From Eubacteriales bacterium (lineage in GTDB: Bacteria > Bacillota > Clostridia > Peptostreptococcales > Anaerovoracaceae): a DNA stretch of 10,446 nucleotides. The stretch spans positions 1-10,446 of the forward strand of contig JAQUXD010000042.1 in assembly GCA_028692535.1 (NCBI GenBank), written 5' to 3'. The translations under genes and the position numbers were made by a program. Shown piece after piece: positions 7,666-10,446 of this stretch. The notes under the pieces were generated by a model. That model ran no database searches. It had not been told where the DNA came from and was given only the letters and a program-made list of their open reading frames with translations. The first letter of the stretch is position 1. Each line of letters starts with the position of its first letter.

Positions 7666-8325
7666 ATGATCACTTACGAACAAATCGTACAGGACCCGGC
7701 CGTGCGGGAATATATTTCCCGGGCCGATGAATCTCTGATGGCGTTGGGATACACGGAGCACAGTTTTGCCCACGTGACACGGGTCGCAGAGACTGCAAAG
7801 TATATTCTGGAAAAGTTGGAATATCCGACTCGGGATGTGGAGTTGGTGCAAATCGCCGCGTACCTTCACGATATCGGCAATCTGGTGAACCGGATCGACC
7901 ATTCCCAGAGCGGCGCCATGATCGCTTTCCGGATCCTGGACCATCTGGGCGGAGACCCGGCGGACATCGCTACGGTGGTTACGGCCATCGGCAACCACGA
8001 CGAAGGGACCGGTATCGCGGTCAATCCTGTGGCGGCAGCCCTGATCCTTGCCGACAAATCCGATGTGCGGCGGACCCGGGTGCGCAATCAGGACAGATCT
8101 AATTTTGATATTCACGACCGGGTCAACTATTCAGCCCGCAAATCCCAGGTCCGGATCAACGATGAACGAACGCTGCTGAAACTCAAGCTTACCATCGACA
8201 CCAAGTATAGCTCGGTGATGGACTATTTTGAGATCTTTCTGCAGCGGATGATCATGTGCCGAAAGGCGGCTGAGACGCTGGGCCTGGAATTTAAACTCAT
8301 CATTAACGAGCAGACATTGATATAA
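7666..8325 (+). CDS. HD-domain metal-dependent phosphohydrolase, function unknown
   Basis: A 219-residue soluble protein with a clear HD-superfamily metal site: H36 (after S-F-A), H68-D69 in A-Y-L-H-D-I-G-N (65-72), H79, H111-D112 in G-N-H-D-E-G (109-114) and D130 in L-A-D-K-S-D (128-133). The last motif, followed by an Arg-rich stretch (135-144), recalls HD-GYP-like nucleotide phosphodiesterases, but no G-Y-P motif is present. The C-terminal part (about 160-219) is mixed helix and strand and I do not recognise it. The gene starts 13 bases after orr with AAAAGGAG (7654-7661) and is the last gene of the ornithine operon, ahead of the terminator. Its reaction is not known. Hydrolysis of a nucleotide, a signalling dinucleotide or a phosphorylated metabolite are all possible. 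It could simply be a passenger. Confidence 0.85.
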   Translation: MITYEQIVQDPAVREYISRADESLMALGYTEHSFAHVTRVAETAKYILEKLEYPTRDVELVQIAAYLHDIGNLVNRIDHSQSGAMIAFRILDHLGGDPADIATVVTAIGNHDEGTGIAVNPVAAALILADKSDVRRTRVRNQDRSNFDIHDRVNYSARKSQVRINDERTLLKLKLTIDTKYSSVMDYFEIFLQRMIMCRKAAETLGLEFKLIINEQTLI

Positions 8326-8341
8326 AACAGTTCATACAGGC

Positions 8342-8372
8342 AAAAAAAGAGACCTTTTCAAAGGTCTCTTTT
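8342..8372. terminator. Bidirectional factor-independent terminator between convergent operons
   Basis: A 12-bp stem 8345-8356 / 8361-8372 with a TTCA loop (8357-8360). The core GAGACCTT is flanked by A-rich sequence on the left and T-rich on the right. Read on the plus strand the core hairpin is followed by TTTT; read on the minus strand it is followed by seven Ts (complement of 8342-8348). It lies 16 bases after the HD gene stop and 16 bases past the DUF1508 gene stop, so it serves both converging units, with the better U-tract on the minus strand. Confidence 0.9.
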
Positions 8373-8388
8373 GAGTATATATGGGTTA

Positions 8389-8742
8389 TTAGGCTTCGGC
8401 AGCGTTTTTACGAACACTTTCGATGCCCTTTTTGCAACTGGCTTTGGCTTTGTAACCTTCCGATGCCAGAATCGATTCGCCGTTGGAAGCTTTCAGGCGA
8501 AAACGGAATTCTCCCTTTGTGTCGGCATAGATTTCAAACTTCGGATTTTTTTCCGTTTGGAAGCCTTCTACGGTCTGATCTTCCAGGTTGGCGATCGGTG
8601 CGTTTTTGCGAACACTCTCGATGCCGTTCTTGCATGCTTTCTCCGAGCTGTAAACTTCGGATGTGCCGATGATCTCACCATTGCCGGCCTGCAGGTTAAA
8701 AACAAAGCCGGTCTTTGTTTCTTTTACATTGAACTTGCCCAT
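8389..8742 (-). CDS. YegP-like protein of two tandem DUF1508 (UPF0339) repeats
   Basis: A small soluble protein of 117 residues made of two copies of the DUF1508 unit: about 4-50 and 70-116. The copies share F-x-x-x-x-x-G-x-F-x-F-x-L-x-A-x-N-G-E and end in the identical nine residues G-I-E-S-V-R-K-N-A (40-48 and 106-114), exactly 66 residues apart. This is the usual two-repeat size of YegP proteins. The repeat unit is a small beta-rich fold whose biochemical role is unknown. An in-frame ATG seven codons upstream (8763) exists, but GAGGTG (8749-8754) sits six bases before the ATG at 8742, so that start is preferred. The gene ends in tandem stops just before the shared terminator and has its own promoter at 8782-8810. 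It is probably monocistronic and well expressed. Confidence 0.9.
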   Translation of the reverse strand: MGKFNVKETKTGFVFNLQAGNGEIIGTSEVYSSEKACKNGIESVRKNAPIANLEDQTVEGFQTEKNPKFEIYADTKGEFRFRLKASNGESILASEGYKAKASCKKGIESVRKNAAEA

Positions 8743-8781
8743 GGGTGTCACCTCTCTAACCATTAAATAGCTTGTATATCA

Positions 8782-8810
8782 AGTATAGCATCAAGTAGTT
8801 GGCTTGTCTA
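8782..8810 (-). promoter_or_regulatory. SigmaA-type promoter of the DUF1508 gene
   Basis: On the minus strand TAGACA (8805-8810, one mismatch to TTGACA) is separated by exactly 17 bases from TATACT (8782-8787, one mismatch to TATAAT). Transcription would begin near 8775, giving a leader of about 33 bases with the GAGGTG ribosome binding site. The region is more A+T-rich than the flanking genes. Confidence 0.72.
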
Positions 8811-8835
8811 TCCGGGGGAAAGGATTCGCACAGGA

Positions 8836-9231
8836 TCAATCGGAGATCTTATAGAACGAAAAGAGACCTTCTCCCGCCAGTGTGCCGTCATCGTGAGTGA
8901 GCTTTGTTGCAATCACGCAGGTTTTCCGACCTCGGTGATTTACCTGGGCTGTACAGGACAGGGTTCCCTGGTTGGTTGCCTTATAGAATTGAAAGCTGCA
9001 GCTCTGGGTTACGTAATGGGCGCCTGTGCTGTGGGCTGCCGCGCCGGCCACGGTATCGGCCAGTGAGACATAAACGCCGCCGTGGACATGGAGATTCCGG
9101 TTGATCACTTGATTCGAATACTCCACACGACCGGCGGCAAAATCAGGTCGGATCTCTGTCAGTTCGATGCCGATAGCATTGGTATAGGGGTTGCGACTGT
9201 TGAATTCTTCCAGCAGTTTTTCGAGATTCAT
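8836..9231 (-). CDS. PaaI-type hotdog-fold acyl-CoA thioesterase
   Basis: A 131-residue cytoplasmic protein of the PaaI/4HBT thioesterase family, which hydrolyses acyl-CoA (often aryl-acyl) thioesters. The family signature is clear at 46-66: N-L-H-V-H-G-G-V-Y-V-S-L-A-D-T, with the H-G-G turn (50-52) and D59 as the expected catalytic acidic residue on the central helix. Beta strands with G-T-L-S-C-T-A-Q-V (89-97) and R-G-R-K-T-C-V-I-A-T (100-109) follow in normal order. Length is typical for the family. The start is preceded by AAAGGA (complement of 9239-9244). The gene has a probable promoter in the 67-base gap to the permease genes, and no terminator is evident after it, so read-through into the DUF1508 gene is possible. 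The substrate is unknown; a house-cleaning role on CoA esters from amino acid fermentation is only a guess. Confidence 0.9.
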   Translation of the reverse strand: MNLEKLLEEFNSRNPYTNAIGIELTEIRPDFAAGRVEYSNQVINRNLHVHGGVYVSLADTVAGAAAHSTGAHYVTQSCSFQFYKATNQGTLSCTAQVNHRGRKTCVIATKLTHDDGTLAGEGLFSFYKISD

Positions 9232-9260
9232 ATTGTAATCCTTTCCAAAATGTTTTTCTT

Positions 9261-9288
9261 ATGATACCACACAAGCGCGTGGAGGCAA
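9261..9288 (-). promoter_or_regulatory. Probable promoter of the thioesterase gene
   Basis: On the minus strand TATCAT (9261-9266, one mismatch) is preceded directly by TGG, giving an extended -10 (TGn), and by a weaker -35 TTGCCT (9283-9288) at 16 bases. The leader would be about 25 bases. The extended -10 makes the weak -35 tolerable. Medium certainty. Confidence 0.55.
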
Positions 9289-9298
9289 AGGCGGATTT

Positions 9299-9841
9299 CT
9301 ACAGATCCTGCGCTCTTTTGTAGAGGCGTTTGCGCTCATTTTCGGAAGTGGTTTTCTCCAGAAGAAACGAGATCATCAGAATTCCGGCAATGCTGCAGAG
9401 CAGACGGATAGCTGTAAATTTCCATCCCAAGCTGGAGGCTTCGAACAACAGCATGGGAATTTTTGTCGTGGACCAGGCACCGATGAAGATGAATACATTG
9501 CTCAGCGTGACGCCTTTCTTCAACAGCATTCCGGAAACAGGGAAGGCGGCGTACAAAGGGCCTGCAGCGGCGCTGCCCATTGTGAAAGCCAGTAAACCTC
9601 CTCTGAGGCCTGCATCCCGGCCCATGTATTTCATCATAGTCTCTCGTGGGATCCATACATCCATGAGCCCCAGGAGGAGGAAGATCGGGGGCAGAATTGA
9701 AAGCATTTCGGTCAGGTTGGCCGCCGTGAGGCGGAAGGCGCTTTGCCCGATTTCCGGCGCAGTAAACAAGAGGATCAGATTGGCCGCAAAGAGGATCAGG
9801 AAGAGGCTGTAGCGGCGGAGGGCAGAACTCTTTTGCTTCAT
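9299..9841 (-). CDS. Half-size permease, UPF0718/ArsP_1-like, second subunit
   Basis: A 180-residue membrane protein with about five hydrophobic segments (roughly 12-27, 48-64, 81-106, 115-134, 145-161). It resembles one half of the predicted permeases of the UPF0718 (YraQ/ArsP_1) group: G-L-M-D-V-W-I-P-R (58-66), G-R-D-A-G-L-R-G-G (74-82), then G-P-L-Y-A-A-F-P-V (94-102). The C-terminus is charged and cytoplasmic-looking. An ATG eight codons further upstream (9865) is open, but AGGAGGG sits at the correct distance from 9841, and that start gives an ATGA overlap with the stop of the preceding gene, so 9841 is chosen. The protein is probably one subunit of a two-gene transporter with the gene just upstream. 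Related full-length proteins have been linked to organoarsenical or metal export; the substrate here is unknown. Confidence 0.8.
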   Translation of the reverse strand: MKQKSSALRRYSLFLILFAANLILLFTAPEIGQSAFRLTAANLTEMLSILPPIFLLLGLMDVWIPRETMMKYMGRDAGLRGGLLAFTMGSAAAGPLYAAFPVSGMLLKKGVTLSNVFIFIGAWSTTKIPMLLFEASSLGWKFTAIRLLCSIAGILMISFLLEKTTSENERKRLYKRAQDL

Positions 9842-10317
9842 TTCATCAGCCCTCCTATAATCCATGCGGCGGCCAGACAGAAGACAAAGGCCATTGCATT
9901 TCTTTTAACAGCAAGCTTTCTTCCGAAGAACTGTGATTCCACAGGCAAAGTTACCACCCCCACCATCATGAGCGTGGTCACAAACATGGCAATTTGTCCG
10001 TACCCGGCGCCGGCCTCCAGCAGGGATGCCGCCAAAGGAAAGGCTACGAAGCCCGGGATCAGGGTGATCGAACCGATCACAGCGGCTAGGGCCATGCCGG
10101 CCAACCCGGACTCCTGACCGATCAATTGAGAGATGACCTCCCGGTTCAGGACCGACAGCATAATGCCGATGATCATCAGAACACTGAGAAACTGAGGGAG
10201 GATATTTTCGAAAGATTTCCAGGTCTTCCTCAAAACCTGACGGGTTTTCGTCCGGTCCTTTGAAAAAGAGAGTCCCAGAAAAACCAGTGCGGTGACATAC
10301 AGTGCGTAGGTATACAT
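9838..10317 (-). CDS. Half-size permease, UPF0718/ArsP_1-like, first subunit
   Basis: A 159-residue membrane protein with about five hydrophobic segments (2-18, 39-57, 74-100, 106-126, 138-157). The core aligns with its downstream neighbour: I-L-P near 39-41, N-R-E-V-I-S-Q-L-I-G-Q-E-S-G-L (58-72), then I-P-G-F-V-A-F-P-L (87-95) against G-P-L-Y-A-A-F-P-V in the partner. The two genes thus look like an ancient duplication of a half-transporter. Its stop overlaps the next start by four bases (ATGA), pointing to coupled translation and an equimolar complex. The start ATG has AAAGGA (complement of 10325-10330) eight bases upstream and a near-consensus promoter beyond it. Lengths near 160 and 180 compare with about 300-350 for single-chain UPF0718 permeases. 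The family call is from recognisable pattern; transport substrate and direction are unknown. Confidence 0.8.
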   Translation of the reverse strand: MYTYALYVTALVFLGLSFSKDRTKTRQVLRKTWKSFENILPQFLSVLMIIGIMLSVLNREVISQLIGQESGLAGMALAAVIGSITLIPGFVAFPLAASLLEAGAGYGQIAMFVTTLMMVGVVTLPVESQFFGRKLAVKRNAMAFVFCLAAAWIIGGLMK

Positions 10318-10379
10318 AAATGGGTCCTTTCATTGATCCGGCACGAACAGGATGCAGGCTCTTCGTACCGATGCAATCA

Positions 10380-10407
10380 ATTATACCGATCGATGGAGCC
10401 AAGTCAA
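10380..10407 (-). promoter_or_regulatory. Near-consensus sigmaA promoter of the permease pair
   Basis: On the minus strand TTGACT (10402-10407, one mismatch) and a perfect TATAAT (10380-10385) are separated by 16 bases. Transcription would start near 10373, giving a leader of roughly 55 bases before the ATG at 10317. No stable leader structure is obvious. Confidence 0.75.
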
Positions 10408-10425
10408 CCAATGGCGAGAAAATAA

Positions 10426-10437
10426 TTGACATATGTC
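10426..10437. promoter_or_regulatory. Palindrome overlapping a plus-strand TTGACA at the window edge
   Basis: GACATATGTC (10428-10437) is a perfect 10-base palindrome located 20 bases upstream of the -35 of the permease promoter. On the plus strand it overlaps a perfect TTGACA (10426-10431), which could be the -35 of a divergent promoter whose -10 would fall beyond position 10446. Could be an operator for a local regulator; a 10-base palindrome also occurs by chance. Confidence 0.35.
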
Positions 10438-10446
10438 GGAAACATG

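Noticed and set aside
8371..8766. 131-codon plus-strand frame opposite the DUF1508 gene
   Set aside because: Starts inside the terminator. The minus-strand reading has clear repeats, a promoter and a ribosome binding site.
9842..9865. Upstream ATG as start of the second permease half
   Set aside because: No ribosome binding site precedes it at a proper distance, while AGGAGGG fits the ATG at 9841 that overlaps the previous stop.
1..10446. CRISPR arrays, insertion sequences, tRNA or rRNA genes, phage genes
   Set aside because: No repeat-spacer pattern, transposase-like protein, terminal inverted repeats or recognisable RNA gene was seen; nearly all sequence is accounted for by ordinary genes.

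Overview
The window most likely comes from an anaerobic, amino-acid-fermenting member of the Bacillota (Clostridia). The basis is a nearly complete ornithine-fermentation gene set of the kind characterised in Clostridium sticklandii and C. difficile, strong AGGAGG-type ribosome binding sites and sigmaA-like promoters. The DNA looks richer in G+C than typical Clostridium, by eye somewhat over half, so one of the higher-GC clostridial families is plausible. Genus cannot be named from this sequence alone.

Positions 1-8325 form one tightly packed plus-strand operon whose start lies to the left of the window. In order: the last codons of a gene that is probably ortA; ortB (2-amino-4-oxopentanoate thiolase, large PLP subunit); oraS and oraE (the B12- and PLP-dependent D-ornithine 4,5-aminomutase); a MutL/GlmL-type ASKHA ATPase, probably the mutase reactivator; a RarD-type EamA transporter; orr (ornithine racemase); and an HD-domain phosphohydrolase. 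In pathway order: Orr converts L- to D-ornithine, OraSE moves the 5-amino group to C4 to give 2,4-diaminopentanoate, a dehydrogenase (Ord, presumably upstream of the window) makes 2-amino-4-oxopentanoate, and OrtAB cleaves it with CoA to acetyl-CoA and alanine. Most junctions overlap or are separated by 1-13 bases. The two exceptions, before oraS and after oraE, carry very stable GC-rich hairpins without U-tracts, so the mutase genes sit between RNA structures. A bidirectional terminator at 8345-8372 closes the operon.

Positions 8389-10446 run the other way. From right to left there is a two-gene operon encoding paralogous half-size permeases (UPF0718/ArsP-like, overlapping by 4 bases) behind a near-consensus promoter; a PaaI-type hotdog thioesterase with its own probable promoter; and a small protein made of two DUF1508 (YegP) repeats with a strong promoter. 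At the right edge a 10-base perfect palindrome overlaps a plus-strand TTGACA, hinting at a divergent gene and an operator just outside the window.

The core pathway is known biology. The less explained parts are the transporter and HD protein embedded in the ornithine operon, the hairpins bracketing oraSE, and the split permease with its palindrome. I did not find a clearly new system, phage, IS, CRISPR array or RNA gene. No stretch above 300 bases lacks a gene.
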